From NCBI GenBank assembly GCA_001600875.1, contig BCLD01000008.1, positions 80,379 through 144,378 on the forward strand: 64,000 bases of DNA, written 5' to 3'. A program made the translations under genes and the position numbers. The notes under the pieces were generated by a model. The model made no database searches. It saw only the letters and a program-made list of their open reading frames with translations, and was not told the DNA's origin. This document shows positions 22,833 through 34,884 of the stretch, in pieces; the stretch's first letter is position 1, and each line of letters starts with the position of its first letter. The stretch is from Solicoccozyma terricola (lineage: Eukaryota > Basidiomycota > Tremellomycetes > Filobasidiales > Piskurozymaceae).

Positions 22833-24036
22833 ATGACTTGCATCGTCAACGACAACAAAGGCAAGTAGTTGGGATACCTGCCAATGGAAGACGACCACTT
22901 GCTCACTCCCTCTCTCCTCGCCTTTCTTTGCGTCTAGATTGCTGCTCCCGCCCTCCCGTGCAAGCTGAATACACTCCCAAAGGATCCTTCTCCGTACGTC
23001 CTCCATCGCCCGTCTCCCAGCTCCGCCCCTCTAATAAACATTAATGCGATATACCTACCTCATAGGATGTAGCAGGTCTCAATACCTACATCACTGGCCC
23101 TGCCTCCGCCAAAACAGCAATCATCTTCGCTTTCGACATCTTCAAGTTCTCACCTCAAGCCCTTCAAGGTGCAGATATGTTGGCGTCGAAAGGTAGAAAA
23201 GTCATCATGTCAGATTTCTTCAAAGGAGCAGAGGTTGATCCAGCTTTGTTCGAGAGGACTGATGAAGAAGCGTGAGTTTTCTTCCCTCTATCTCACCTTA
23301 TACCAGTGCTCAACACCTCCCTCCTTATCCCAAAACAGGGAAACGAAGAAACAAGCATTCTTCTCAGGTCCAGCTTCTCCACCCTTAGCAGTCTCCTTCA
23401 TCTCCACCATAATCACCGACCTCAAATCGTCAGGTGTCACTAAAATCGGAGGCGTTGGCTTCTGTTGGGGTGCTAAAGCTTGTATCTTGGCTGCTGGGGA
23501 GAATATGGGATTGGATGCTATTGGTTTGGTACATCCGTCGTGAGTTCGTTGTTGGGGTGTGCGGCCTTTCGGACGCTGATTTAGAGCGAGTGTGTGTTTG
23601 TGGGTGGGTGGCAGTATGATGCAACCAACTGATGCGGAACCCGTTCAAATTCCTGTCTGTTTATTACCCTCTAAAGGAGAAGATGCTACGGTCGTACGTT
23701 CCTGCTCCCTCTTCACAAAGGACATGCACCATTATCTGACTATCATGTTGGCGGGGCTGGCAGATGTCAGCTCTCGAATCGACCCTTCGCGCTAAACCAT
23801 TCGCCAAGAAAAACGTCTACAAGACGTTCTCGGAGAGTGAACATGGATGGGCAGGTGCTCGTGGTGATGTGAGTATTGCCTTGTTCGGTTTGGCTTTAAT
23901 CTCTCAAGAGAGGGTGGGGCTGATGTTTGGGCAACTTGGTGGTTCACGCTGGTAGCTTAAGACTGAAAAGGGAAGGAAGGAATTCCAAGAGGCTTATGAC
24001 ATTTTGGATGCGTTCTTTGAAAAGACGCTTGTTTGA
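22833..24036 (+). CDS. Dienelactone hydrolase family protein
   Basis: Seven exons (22833-22860, 22938-22993, 23066-23271, 23339-23539, 23615-23693, 23764-23868, 23956-24036) give 251 residues. It has the fungal DLH pattern CCSRPPVQAEYTPKGSFS, DVAGLNTYITG, AIIFAFDIF, the nucleophile elbow GGVGFCWGAKA (catalytic Cys), the acid region LLPSKGEDA and the catalytic His in SESEHGWAGARGD. These alpha/beta hydrolases open lactones or thioesters in the cytosol. The first exon has only 28 bases and ends in a GC donor (gcaagt at 22861). Being divergent from the lyase, it may be co-regulated and belong to the same catabolic group, though DLH genes are common and this is inference. Confidence 0.9.
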
Positions 24037-24371
24037 TTGGAAGGAAATCGCCTGCCACATTGAGGAGAGGGGTTATAGCCTACGTCGGATACTGGGAGGA
24101 ATTCCTCGAACGCCTCATCATGATCACTTCAAGAGGCCTCTTGGATATCACGATCGCCGTCACCCGTCAGGGGTGTGTGCGAATGAGGCACCGCATGTCA
24201 ATTCCCTAACTAAAATGTGGCCTTGATATTTCATAAGCTTTCGATTTCTTAAGGGTGTGCTACTTCAATGATTGAATCCCGCACTCCCTGGTTGGACGGC
24301 AATCAAGGTAATTTTTCGTATCGTTAAACGCAGCAGCCATTCTTGCCAACGCTTCTATTTTCAACTCACAG
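24037..24371. other. Intergenic, lacks the expected 5' half of the next gene
   Basis: No frame resembling the first five helices of an MFS transporter is present, although the coding remnant that follows needs them. Confidence 0.5.
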
Positions 24372-26208
24372 CACAATGGCGCATTCCTGTGGCCCGTCAG
24401 TGGAAGAACGGCTAAAGCCTGATCTTTGTGGCTGACGGAAGGATTTTTTTGCCTTGTAGTTCAGATGATATTCCCGTTGATGGTGTTTATAACCATAGGC
24501 GTTAGTCCAACGTCCCGTCACGCTCCGAAGACAATGCTAATCCTGTCATTTGATTGACTGCACAGTTCTGTGTGGAGAGCCCTAGGTGGCTTGCTAGCAA
24601 GGGACGTTACGATGAAGTTCCACTGGTCCTTGCACGTCTCGAAGGCAATGGAGCCACGTCTGAAACTCCATCTGTGAAAGAAACCGCCAACAACATCATC
24701 CGCACGGCCAAACACGAAGCGGAAATTGAGTCATCCTGGAAAGAGGTGAGTCCCAATGGCCATGCACTTCCATGTGCATTTTGTCTGGAATCGCTGAAAT
24801 CGCTCCCGCAGTGCTTTCAAATGGGAGATCTTCAAAATTTCCGAAGGCTTGTGATCTGTGCGCTTGACGGATTCTTCCAACAAGTGAGGACGATATGCGG
24901 AGATTCAGACGATTCATAAGGTCTGATGTGTGGACATCTGACCTAGGCGACCGGTATCAACGTCGTCATCTGCTATGCCCCGTCAATCTCCGCCAACGTG
25001 GGCATGACCCCCGAGGTCTCAGCTATCAGGGGAGATGGAGCCTCGTTGGCATTTCTCGTTGGTTCTGCTCTTCGTCACCGCAGCTGGAGTGAGCTGGTAC
25101 CTCTCGAATAGTACATTGAGAGTTTCGGTCGGTGAGTTGTCCTTCGTCACCAAACCGGAAGTCCAGGGTGACCTGCTTATGGTTTCGACCTAGACGCAAA
25201 ACCATGATGGGGTCAATCTCCATTGCATGTTTCATGCTCGCGGTTGCTATATGCGTACCTATATCGGGGTCATATCCTGCCCATGCCAAAGCGGCAGGGT
25301 GCATTCCTGTTTCTCTTCGAGTTTTAAAATCGGAATTGGGTAGGTGAAATCATCGATTGAGCATTGAGCATTACAGGACACTGATTTGCCATCTGTCGGC
25401 CTCTCCTAATAGGTGGAACTCCATATGGTATGTAATCCACTGAACCACATGATTAGGTGTCTGTGCTCATCGCATGTCTGTCCTATAGCTGGCTCTATGG
25501 TAGCGAGATTGCGTCTTTGCGCCTGCGGAACAAGGGATCCTCTATACAAGTGCGCCAAAACTTGATTCGTTTTAACCAACTCGCTGAGGGTTTCATTTGC
25601 TGCCCATCACAGAACGTCGCAAATTGGATGGCCTGCTTCTTGACTGTCATGACGACTCCGTTAGTGCTGTGGTTGGGACTTTCATGAAACACTCTCTCGG
25701 TACTCATAACTTCCCTCTTTCGCTGTCAGAGTCGGCATAGAAAAGCTAGGATGGTAGGTAAGATACAATTACTCTTGTGGAGGCTTTCGATCTGACGCCT
25801 ATATCGAAAACAGGCGCCTTTACCTCGTTTGGGCTGTGGTCACTTTTGCTGGAGTTCCTGTTGTTTACTTTATATTTCCGGAAACTGTGAGACATTTTAA
25901 TTCAGTAAATGTCGACCCGATTTTCTGCTAACGATAGGTGGATTGTGCAGACCGGACGCTCCTTGGAGGTGCCCCGATGTGTACCTCCTCATTGCGATGG
26001 CGACGGATAATGCTGCCAATGCGACGTTCCACAGCACATGGACGTCTACTTTGCCGAGTACCAGCAGTGGCGAATTGACGACGGTGCTTACGCGCGGGTG
26101 GAGACCTCATCTGAGGTGGAGCCAAGTGACTACCCGACGCCACAGCAAGTCAAAGAAGACGAGAGCAAGAACTGTCCTATCGTTCACGTTGAGATATCCT
26201 CGCCGTAA
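24372..26208 (+). pseudogene. 5'-truncated MFS sugar transporter remnant
   Basis: Intron-separated pieces match the second half of an MFS sugar or lactose permease: AQWRIPVA then LQMIFPLMVFITIG, CVESPRWLASKGRYDE, CALDGFFQQ joined to ATGINVVICYAPS, RRKTMMGSISIACFMLA, WLYGSEIASLRLRNKGSSI, NVANWMACFLTVMTTP, VGIEKLGWRLYLVWAVV and YFIFPETTGRSLE. The first exon begins in mid-codon after an acceptor site, so an upstream exon is missing, and no helices 1-5 are found. Near 25970 the frame shifts between GRSLE and a downstream acidic tail ending at 26208. Several splice sites are still intact, so the loss may be recent. Confidence 0.65.
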
Positions 26209-27058
26209 CGGTGCACAGATGCCTCGGGTCGGCAGGAGCCTCAACCGTCAACCGAGTTGCCCAGCAAATCAATCTTTTATCGAACCGATGCACTCGACGG
26301 CAGACTTAGCGAGTGTACGGGTACCGTACAAATATGTAAGGAGACGAAGGCCGGGTGCGGAGCGCTCACCTCATGAGTAAATACCTATACAATCTTCTAT
26401 TCAAACCATAATACGCAGACCCCTGTTTGGTGCGATTTGCCCTGAACTTCCTGGGGTAGCTCCCAAAGAGCTGCACTCACTACTCGGCACTTGGCGCGAT
26501 ACGAAGCAGAGAAGGCCGCTGGCATTGTTGGTGAGTGGTGATTACCCCCTTGGTCGGATATGCCCTGTCTTACAATTCTTTGCAATAAGAATATGGTCAG
26601 GCTTTCTTGCAAGGCGACAGTGAAAACAAAGGCTCCTTGTTGTTTTTCAGGATTACCAACAAGGCTGCAGCAGAGCTGTGGATAGGGGCGGACGTGGACT
26701 GCAGGGAATGTGTTTGGGATCAAGGCCGAATGGCAATCGTGTAGATGATAGATTAGATTAGGGTTACTATCTGCGAGTCAAGTAAGAGGGTCTCTTTGAA
26801 GGACGAGACTGTCACCCCAAGTAAAGCATGAAGTACGGCCGGCTGCCTTGACATCTATCAACCGTGGTTTGTCCGCGGAAGCTGAAGGGAATTACATCAC
26901 GTCGACTCCACACTTGCTGGAATCTCAAATGTCTTTCATACCCAACGCCTCACATGACTGCGGCAGCAACAGCGAAACCGACTAGCGCGAACCAGGCGCA
27001 TGCATTTAATCCATCACACTCCCACATCACTGTGTCTGTCGCTGTATCATCCAATACG
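26209..27058. other. Intergenic, no gene recognised
   Basis: No supported gene. The last 100 bases could extend the next frame upstream in frame to an ATG at 26954. Confidence 0.4.
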
Positions 27059-27553
27059 ATGCCCGCCAAGGTCCGCATCCATCCCTGCATATGGCTAGAC
27101 TCGCAAGCCGAGGACGCTGCGAATTTCTACGTTAGCATCTTTGCAGACTCCGGCATAGACCGAATCTCGCGCTACCCACAGGAGGGCGTCGAAGTGCACG
27201 GACGACCAGCCAACTCTGTCATGACCGTGGATTTTCACCTAGGTGATACACACTTCACCACTCTGAACGGCGGACCTCACTTCAAGCTGAACGAGGCAGT
27301 GTCATTTCAGGTCTATTGCAACACTCAGGAGGAAATCAATTATTATTCCGATCGTCTCATTGCAGACGGTGGCAATGAAGGACAATGCGGCTGGCTCAAG
27401 GACAAGTTTGGCTTGTCTTGGCAAATCAATCCGCCGGAAATGGCAAAGTATTTGAATGGACCACCCGAGAAGGCCGGTCGCGCCTTCCATGCAATGTTAG
27501 GCATGAAGAGATTGGACATCGGAAAGCTGCGGGCCGCATTCGAGGGCAAGTAG
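27059..27553 (+). CDS. PhnB-like VOC-fold protein
   Basis: A single-exon frame of 164 residues with the 3-demethylubiquinone methyltransferase-like (PhnB/VOC) pattern: IHPCIWLDSQAEDAANFYVS, SVMTVDFHLGDTHFTTLNGG, NEAVSFQVYCNTQEEINYY, LIADGGNEGQCGWLKDKFG and LSWQINPPEMAKYL. These small proteins form paired beta-alpha-beta-beta-beta modules; members are poorly characterised and are not proven methyltransferases. The start at 27059 directly precedes the first strand; an upstream in-frame ATG at 26954 would add 35 Ser/Thr/Ala-rich residues that could be a targeting peptide. Codon use looks like the other genes. Confidence 0.85.
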   Translation: MPAKVRIHPCIWLDSQAEDAANFYVSIFADSGIDRISRYPQEGVEVHGRPANSVMTVDFHLGDTHFTTLNGGPHFKLNEAVSFQVYCNTQEEINYYSDRLIADGGNEGQCGWLKDKFGLSWQINPPEMAKYLNGPPEKAGRAFHAMLGMKRLDIGKLRAAFEGK

Positions 27554-29870
27554 ACAATGCGCACCACAGTGCTGATGGATCGACCACCGTCCATCAGGAG
27601 AATCCGAAAGCAGCCAGAGGATGATGTAGTGGCAGTCATAAGGATGACATTATACGTAGGATGGTATATTATTATTGTACAGCAGCAAGGCTTTCAGAGG
27701 CGAAATCAAAGGTTCGTGGCGACACGAGCTCGACAACCAAAAATCACAAAGTCGTAAAGTGAGCATCGGAACGAGGCCTGTAATTGGACTTGTATCGGGG
27801 TTATGAATAAAGTAGTGGCAAACCAGCGATGATATTCCGTGAAGGCCTCTAATACAACTCTAGCTCGATAACCTAGGTGTTACGCAGTCCCAGATAACGT
27901 CCCCTCTGGCACCCCCGCACCATACCTCATACTGACTAGTCCTAGGCTGATCCAGACTTGCTGACAGTGTAGAAGCTGTTGATTTCTGGTCACAAATCCG
28001 TCTGTGACCTTTGGGTATTTTTTGTTGTTGTTTACAGGTGGTGATAATTCTCCATAGACCCTGGATAGTCCGTTGATATGGAGCGGATCTGCAGTACATT
28101 ATGCACATCGTCGAGAAAAACAATATCTTCGCCGGAGTGGTTTCCCGGGATGGCGTTGTCAGCAATGGCGCCAGAGGGTAGCGATGTGCTGCTGATGACG
28201 GTGTGAAGGCTGTCAACCCATCAGCAACCGTAAATGATCCTTGCTGTAACCGCCGCCATGGCTCCTCCTTCGCCGATTTGTCCATCCCTCGCCATCTTCA
28301 CGCTCTTTGTTGTACACCCAGACTTGAAGTGGCGACATCATCAGAGGTGATCATCTGACTTCTCCCATCTACGCCGTCATCATTGGGAGGTTTGAAGGAC
28401 TTCATTGACGAATATGGGAATGGTCGGGGGTGGCCGACTGATGAAAGTAAATATGGAACAGGAAAACATGAGGTCAGTCTTAACCACTGACACTGTCTTT
28501 CCGTGGTAAAAGTTACCGAGAGGCAAGATGGATCGCCGCTCGACGGGCCAATGAAGCAAACTGTCAAGATTATAGCGATCTGTTCCTGAGGCGTGTTTGG
28601 TTTATATACAACTGCATTCCACCTCTGCGCTGGATTTTTGACCTTTTGCCCCAGTGGTAGGTGGTCCGGTTAATGAATGTTAATTTGCAGTTACATTCCT
28701 TACATAAACTCTTCCCATCAGCGATTCAAAAACCTGGCCAAGTCTCGATGCAAAGGCACCCCTGCGATAGCGAATGTTTGAGGTCGATTGCGACAAGACA
28801 GCGCCATCCGCTCGAAATTCCGGGAGGATGGTGAGCTTGAGGGTCCATGGCGAGTATGCGTCACGGGTGGGTTCGCCTTTGTTTGCGCGGTGGAGGGTTG
28901 GCGAGCCAAGGTTCGGGTATGTGGATGGTAATCGTTGAACCATGCAGCGCCGAGATCATACGTCTGCGGACTCAGAGTCGGTTAATAACTGTAGGTGGAA
29001 CAAACAACAACGCGAAATGACCCTCCGGTTGATAGCAGTGCGGATATTTGCGTGCGCTGAGGCACCGTATTATCATCAGTGTAACAGTTATGAAAGATTT
29101 ACACCTTGAAGGAAGTCGCTGGTGGCAGAGGCAGCAGTGATGCGACGCGATGGGTGACCTTCGGAGGTTCAGAATGTTAAGGAAGAGGAGCAATCATAAC
29201 TGATGAGGGGAGCTGCGAACGTTATTCAACAAATGCTCACTATCAATCGAAATTCAAAGGATTCAATGGGCGTTAGTTAGGTGGTGTGCACAAGAAATGG
29301 TGGAAATGTGAAATGGTAGGGCATTGGATGACCGCTAAACCCCACGAGTGCTGGTATTATGTTTGCTCACTGTCCCCTTTGCAGGTGCGTGTCATATTGC
29401 TGAGACCGTTATCTGTGGGAGTGAAAGTTATTATGATATGGAGGAATCGTCACCACCTGCCTATGGAACTCCCACTGTTTCAAACATCAGGACACGACGG
29501 TTCGCAAAACAAACAAACGCAAGTAGCAGCAATTAAAAGATCTGACATTGCCATTTCCTTGAGTAGACAACCTCGCGGAAGTTGCAACGAGCTTCGCGGG
29601 GGGAGGGGGTTCTGTAGTTTTTCAGAGACCAAACATCACAAGCTATTTGCTTGTTCGTTACCAAAGTTTCATGGAGCACGTGTCGCGCGTTCAGGATAGA
29701 ACGAGGGATCCGGTGATGCAGCTGCATGCCCTCATCATCAGCATCAACCGACACCCCCTCGTCCAGCAGCCTTCGGCTCATCGACCACCACCCCCCCTCG
29801 ACATCTTGGGTATTCAAACCAACCGGACCTCCGGCCTTCAGTAACGACTCTCCCTCTCGACTTTTCACTA

Positions 29871-30041
29871 CTCGGCCCTTACTTTACGACTCGCGATAGA
29901 CTGGACGTGGAACTAATAACGAACGTACTCGGCCCTTACTTTACGACTCGCGATAAACTGGACGTGGAACTAATAACGAACGTACTCGGCTTACCTTACT
30001 ACTCGCGACTTAGACGGACTGGACGTGGGACTAATGACGGA
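29871..30041. repeat. 57-bp tandem repeat, about three copies
   Basis: Units start ctcggccctt at 29871 and 29928 and a diverged ctcggctta copy starts at 29985. They share ggacgtggaactaataacga or its variant. The block runs into two 27-base direct repeats beginning taatgacggagacttgg at about 30032 and 30059. Confidence 0.85.
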
Positions 30042-30136
30042 GACTTGGTTAGGGATTCTAATGACGGAGACTTGGAATTCGTTTGCGAACGATAGGTATC
30101 ATTTTGTTACAGTAGTTAGAATATCTTGTGTGCAGG

Positions 30137-30215
30137 CTGACGCTCCCCTGGGGGGTACGGTTTCCCCAACACGTCGTTGGGGTTTTCACCCGCCCTCCCA
30201 GCGGCTGAGCGTCAG
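30137..30215. repeat. 79-bp foldback (long hairpin)
   Basis: Outer arms ctgacgctc (30137-30145) and gagcgtcag (30207-30215) pair perfectly, the interior pairs with few interruptions, and an inner stem ccccaac/gttgggg closes on the loop acgtc. It could be a foldback element remnant, a structured RNA or a cruciform-forming site. Confidence 0.7.
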
Positions 30216-32272
30216 TCGTGCGCGACCCTATTGCATTGGTCGCCCGCAACCGAAGCAATGGACGAGAGAGATGAGGGATATCCTGTCGGTTTCAGAGAGC
30301 AATTCATTGATTTACACACGAACTATCTGCGGAATTTATCTGCGCAATAGCATTTTTCTCGCAATTTATTTGCACGGTTTATATCTGCGCGATTTATCTG
30401 CAGTGTGTTACTCCCGGTACCGTGCACGTTTAGGGGTAAATGTAGACGCGTGATGACGATGGAAATGTAACATCGAGTCCTAACCAAATTCGCCAGCATA
30501 TCCGCTTGGCTGGATTAATTTATGAGATCGCCCTCCTGGGATCTACATTGAGCCATTTCACACGCTCGATTTATTCTTCCACTTGCAGCCACCCACATTC
30601 ATTACCTTTGCTATATCTGCCTGTTCAAATCTTGGACAAATTTGTCCGCTGTAGAGAGGGTTGTTGAAAGGTTAGAAGGCGCCTCGGGGCCCCAGCTGCA
30701 AATCGGTTACCAACCTGTGAGACAGTGCTAGATTTTGAACAATGTCATGAAGCTGAGAGTGAACTGCAGGGGCGTAAATTTTGTCCCTTGTAGTAATCCC
30801 GACACCTCAAGACTTCGAAAGGCATCTACCCACTCATGTGCGTGACTCGGGTTTGAATGAATCCTCACCCATTTTGACAATGTGGAGGACGACCCGTAAA
30901 GACAAACAAATCTCATTTACCCCTTCTATCCGCGCAAGATCGCTGTCGATATCTAAGCATCTCGTAATCCAAAAGGCTACGCGCTCCTGGCTGCGTTGGC
31001 TGCGACTCTTAGGAAAGAACGCGTCGCAAACTGAAGACAGATGCGCTGTCCTTGGAAATTTAAGATTTGTTTCATCGGAGAGTAACTGGTAAAATGAGAA
31101 CCATTCGCTTGTCGAGTCATATAACTCAGCGATCAAATTATACTGAGGCCTTTGCATGAAGCTTGAGTGCGCGCCCCACGCTGTATTACCCTTCATAGCT
31201 GGTTTAAGGGCTATGAGGCAAGTTAGAAGAGTAAAAGGTGCACAAGGAGGAGAGTTTGTTACCTGCAAAGATCACTATTGAAGGTCCAAAAGCAGATAAA
31301 TCAGATGGCCGATTGCGCCAACCACATGCGTGCACATAATTCCAAGGTTGTTGGATTCTTTTTACCAACTCCTGGACGCAAAGGTCAAGTGCTAGAGGTT
31401 CAATTTATCAGCATAGCTAGCAGTGGTCACTTAATTGAGGGGGTCTAGAATGCCAATAAATCATGAGATGGCCTGACTAGAAAATCAATATCTTAGCTAC
31501 TTCGGGTAGTCCCCAAACATCATGACAAATTTCATTTAAACCCTATAGAACACTCATGTGCAGAGTCTGTTCTGCTTGACCGCAAATAAACTTCTTGAGG
31601 ATTGGGATTGTCTATGATTTAAATGTTATATTAGGACTCGCAGAGTTCATGCCATTCATGATTGCCGACGATTTCCACTCCCTGCTCAAAACACGATTGG
31701 AGGAGGTGAGGCTGCCCCTCCAAACATCTGGAGCTGACAGTGAACGCCGGGACCTCATCGTGATCACCATCCCCGATCTCCATCGGTGTGACGGTGTGAT
31801 GGATTTGGTCTGGCCGCTTACCAGTCTCTTGCCAATATGATGATAACACTCGCCTTCGTTCTCTTCCTCCGTCTGGATATAACGCTACTGTGTCAAGACA
31901 TGTTATGACCAATCTTTCGCGATTAGGGTTGCCAGGCGCTTGGGTGTATTGGGAAAGAAGGGTGGTCGGATAATAATTGCGGAATTGGAATTACAGGCTA
32001 AGCTGTCTTGCCAACTGTTCTTTGTAGTAAAAGCTCACTTGACCAGGGAGAAAGAGCTAATATTTGGGCTTGAGACCCTTTGCGGTATTGGTAAATTCGG
32101 GTTAATGTTTATGTTACTTTGCACTTACATTCATTCATTCATTACACTATCATCCTCGTATACAAAATGGAGTCCCCAGTCAAACGACAACATTCCTAGT
32201 CTCATCGCAATTGACCTTGGCAAAAATGGACTCCCTCGCCCCGTTTTACATAACCCAATTGAGACACGTCCA

Positions 32273-33480
32273 CTAAAACTGCACGCGCGCTAGGAAATCC
32301 TCTATAGCAGTCGCCACCTCCTCAAGATGGAGTTCCAACACAAAGTGCCCTCCATTCACCAGGACCACTTCCGCATTGTCGCCCATGACTTGCTTGAAAG
32401 CCTGCGCACCGGCAGGAACGAAGATCTGGTCATTAGCACCCCAGATGGCTAGTACCCGTGTGCCAGATGTTTGAAGGTAGTTTTGGAACTTGGGATAGAG
32501 TGGGATGTTATTTCCATCTTCAAGGGGTCAAAGGACCACGGTAACGGTTCCACATTTCATAAGCATCTTCGAGTCAGCAGTGTATCATTGCCAAAGACCA
32601 CTTACAATCCAGAAAGAGATCAAGTTGGATTTCAACATTGCCGGGACGATCCATCAAAGCTTGGTCGAGGGTGTACGTCTCGGGGGGGACATGGGCCGTG
32701 TCAGTTTCTCCCGTAAAGTACTGTTCAGGAGGGACCATCGGGTCCATCAGTCTGTGCGCAATGCATTCAAGATGCCCGTTCTCCCTCATCGCCCTTACCT
32801 GCCATTTAGTTGCGTTCAAAGATGTGAGCCACCTGATAGCTTCTCTATTCTCGTCCGTGGGCTTGGCCCAGTATCGACGAATGTCGTCCCAGAACGCCCC
32901 TAGTCCCTCCTCGAAAGCGTTGCCGTTTTGAGAAATGATCGCAGTTATGGCATGAGGGCGGGAGAGGGCAAGGCTGCCGCGTGTTACACGGCGCCAGTAC
33001 TTAGCGATGTGCTGTGCAATCGTCGGCTAGCGTTGGTAGATCTAGGATCGACTCACCGCAATCCTGTCGGGGCACCATAATCAAAGATGTACAGTGCGTA
33101 GCGCTTGAGACCCATTGCGTCCACGAACGCTTCGATGGTTTTGGCGAGATTGTCGAAGGTGTAAACATAGCCCCGGTCCTTCGGAACGATGGTGAAGCCG
33201 AAACCGGGGAGGTCGGGAGCCTGTATCGTGCCAGGGAAGATGTCAGTGCTGTGCATTTTCGATCCCCGTTGCCATTGCCTTCGCTGACAATCAATCTATA
33301 ACGAGAGCCTAGTCGGGTCAAGAGGTTTCGATACTGAAAAGAAGAGGTGGGGTAGCCATGCAGCAGCAGGAGAACGGGTGAGTCCGAAGCACCTGCTTCT
33401 CTGTAGAACACATCGATGCCATCCGCGCGGATTGTTTGGCACGTTGTGGATGGTGGGGAAAGGGAAGGTTGTGTCGACAT
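32273..33480 (-). CDS. Alpha/beta hydrolase (epoxide/haloalkane hydrolase-like)
   Basis: Five exons (33289-33480, 33057-33220, 32799-32973, 32606-32720, 32273-32517) give 296 residues with every phase matching. The N-terminal strand and oxyanion motif are LLLLHGYPTSSFQYR. The nucleophile elbow is YIFDYGAPTGLR, with Asp in the nucleophile position as in epoxide hydrolases and dehalogenases. The cap follows IISQNGNAFEEG. The acid is in WGANDQIF and the His in NGGHFVLE. Catalysis likely proceeds through an ester intermediate on small ring or halogenated substrates, which cannot be named. The start codon precedes a short polar leader. No pathway partner is adjacent. Confidence 0.9.
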
Positions 33481-33993
33481 GGCCGGTGAATATCCACGGT
33501 GTTTATGTTGTAGGTTGGTTGCAAGAGTATGCTAAGGGGGAAATTGGATGGAGTTCAAAGGAGGACAGCTCTTCCAGTGGATGCGGGAGAAACGCACTAT
33601 ACAAATATCGAATTACTACCCAGCTTACAAAACAGACAATTTCAGGAAGCAAGTGACAAATGGCAAGTCCAAAGTCGCATCCGCGCACTGACTGGGATGA
33701 TGGATACCTAGGCCGGGGTTTGCCGCTTTGACATATGTTTGGATCCAGGCTTAGGGCTACGAGCAAGTCCGCTTCCGAAGAAGCCTAGCTGGCTCAAGAG
33801 AACAGGAGGTGGAGGCGGCCGCCGATTTGATCAGGTAGTATGAAATGGATAGGTTGTAAAATTAATCATAAATATTGACTGTACAACTCCGCGCCACGCG
33901 GGTAACGTTACTCGCAATCTCTCGGATACAAAGACCCTTAGGGACCCGTCGTAGGACCCATCCACTCTCGATGGAGATGAACACAACTGCACA
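33481..33993. other. Divergent intergenic region
   Basis: A 513-base spacer between two diverging genes. It includes a not-I-like GC patch near 33815 but no recognisable gene. Confidence 0.4.
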
Positions 33994-34686
33994 ATGTCGG
34001 AAACCTGTCTCGAACTCCTTGTGCTACATCTCAGTCCCTCAGTCGCCGAACCAGTTGGGAAACTTGAGGGCAATGCCAAATACCAAGAGACGTTGGCGCT
34101 AGTCAAGAGGCAGCCTGGTTTGCGGGCTATGCGTGTTGGAAGGTTGCAGGAGAATCTCAACGACATCTATTGGTTGATTGGTGCGTCTTCCTGCCTGCGC
34201 CAACGTTCATACTGATCCGCCACCCCCACAGAATGGGACAGGTTGGAGTCCCACCAAGCTTTCCAACACGGGGATGGTTACGCACCTGTTATCGAATACC
34301 TTTCCACTCTTTGCCAAGCGCCAACTCCGGGAACCGCAGAGATTGAGGTCCACTTCTTCCCCATCGACACCCGTCACCTCCACGCTATTCTCCGCGCCCC
34401 CACAACTGAAATCTTTACCTTTCGCATCGCTGACAAGAGATCTCCATCCGAGTTTTTGGCCGATTGGTCGCACTTTGACACCTTCCTCAAAGACAGATGT
34501 CATGCGGACAGTACGAGCAGCCAGGCATTGGAGGATGAGAGACTGGTCTTGTACCTTGTTGGATGGTTAAGCCGTGCTGGACATCTGAAGTTCATGGAAG
34601 AACCGTGGTTTGACCCCGAGGTTGCCAAGCATAGGGGTGGATGGGAGAATGCGAAGCTTGGGCATGTGGATTTTGAGATGGTCTGA
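33994..34686 (+). CDS. ABM-like dimeric alpha/beta-barrel protein
   Basis: Two exons (33994-34180, 34232-34686) give 213 residues. The protein begins CLELLVLHLSPS, a typical first strand, and the motif DIYWLIEWDRLESHQAF across the intron is characteristic of fungal antibiotic-biosynthesis-monooxygenase-like (ABM) proteins, which form dimeric ferredoxin-like barrels. The C-terminal half (EVHFFPIDTRHLHAILRAP) looks like a second degenerate barrel. Members are often hypothetical and may have lost catalysis. Splice sites are standard (gtgcgt, ccacag). No specific function is claimed. Confidence 0.75.
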
Positions 34687-34884
34687 TGGGCCCATGGGAG
34701 GAAAGTAAAGCTTCTGGAACGTAGTGAAAGGAAGGTCAAGGTAATTACAATGAAAAGTAACAGCAACCCAATGTGTAGTGTGTAGACCGCAGTGACATCG
34801 CGTGTACTGTAGTGTAGGAACACGATAGTAACTAGTGACTGCAAGTGAAAAGGTGAACACGCGACCTTAGACGGGATCATACTT

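Larger units (their letters stand above)
27554..32272. other. Gene-poor, repeat-bearing stretch
   Basis: In 4.7 kb no convincing gene is found. The many short frames lack domains and conserved motifs. The stretch includes a 57-bp tandem repeat, a strong foldback, short degenerate repeats of atttatctgcg type at 30310-30405, and A+T-rich segments. It probably is decayed intergenic or former mobile DNA. Confidence 0.5.

Noticed and set aside
28680..28980. Minus-strand text resembling the start of a flavin amine oxidase (YDLGAAWFND)
   Set aside because: Only one short motif matches and nothing around it fits the family, so it may be chance or a tiny relic.
30121..30240. tRNA-like or snRNA-like structure
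   Set aside because: The hairpin is too long and lacks A and B box promoters, cloverleaf arms and anticodon; it is listed only as a foldback.
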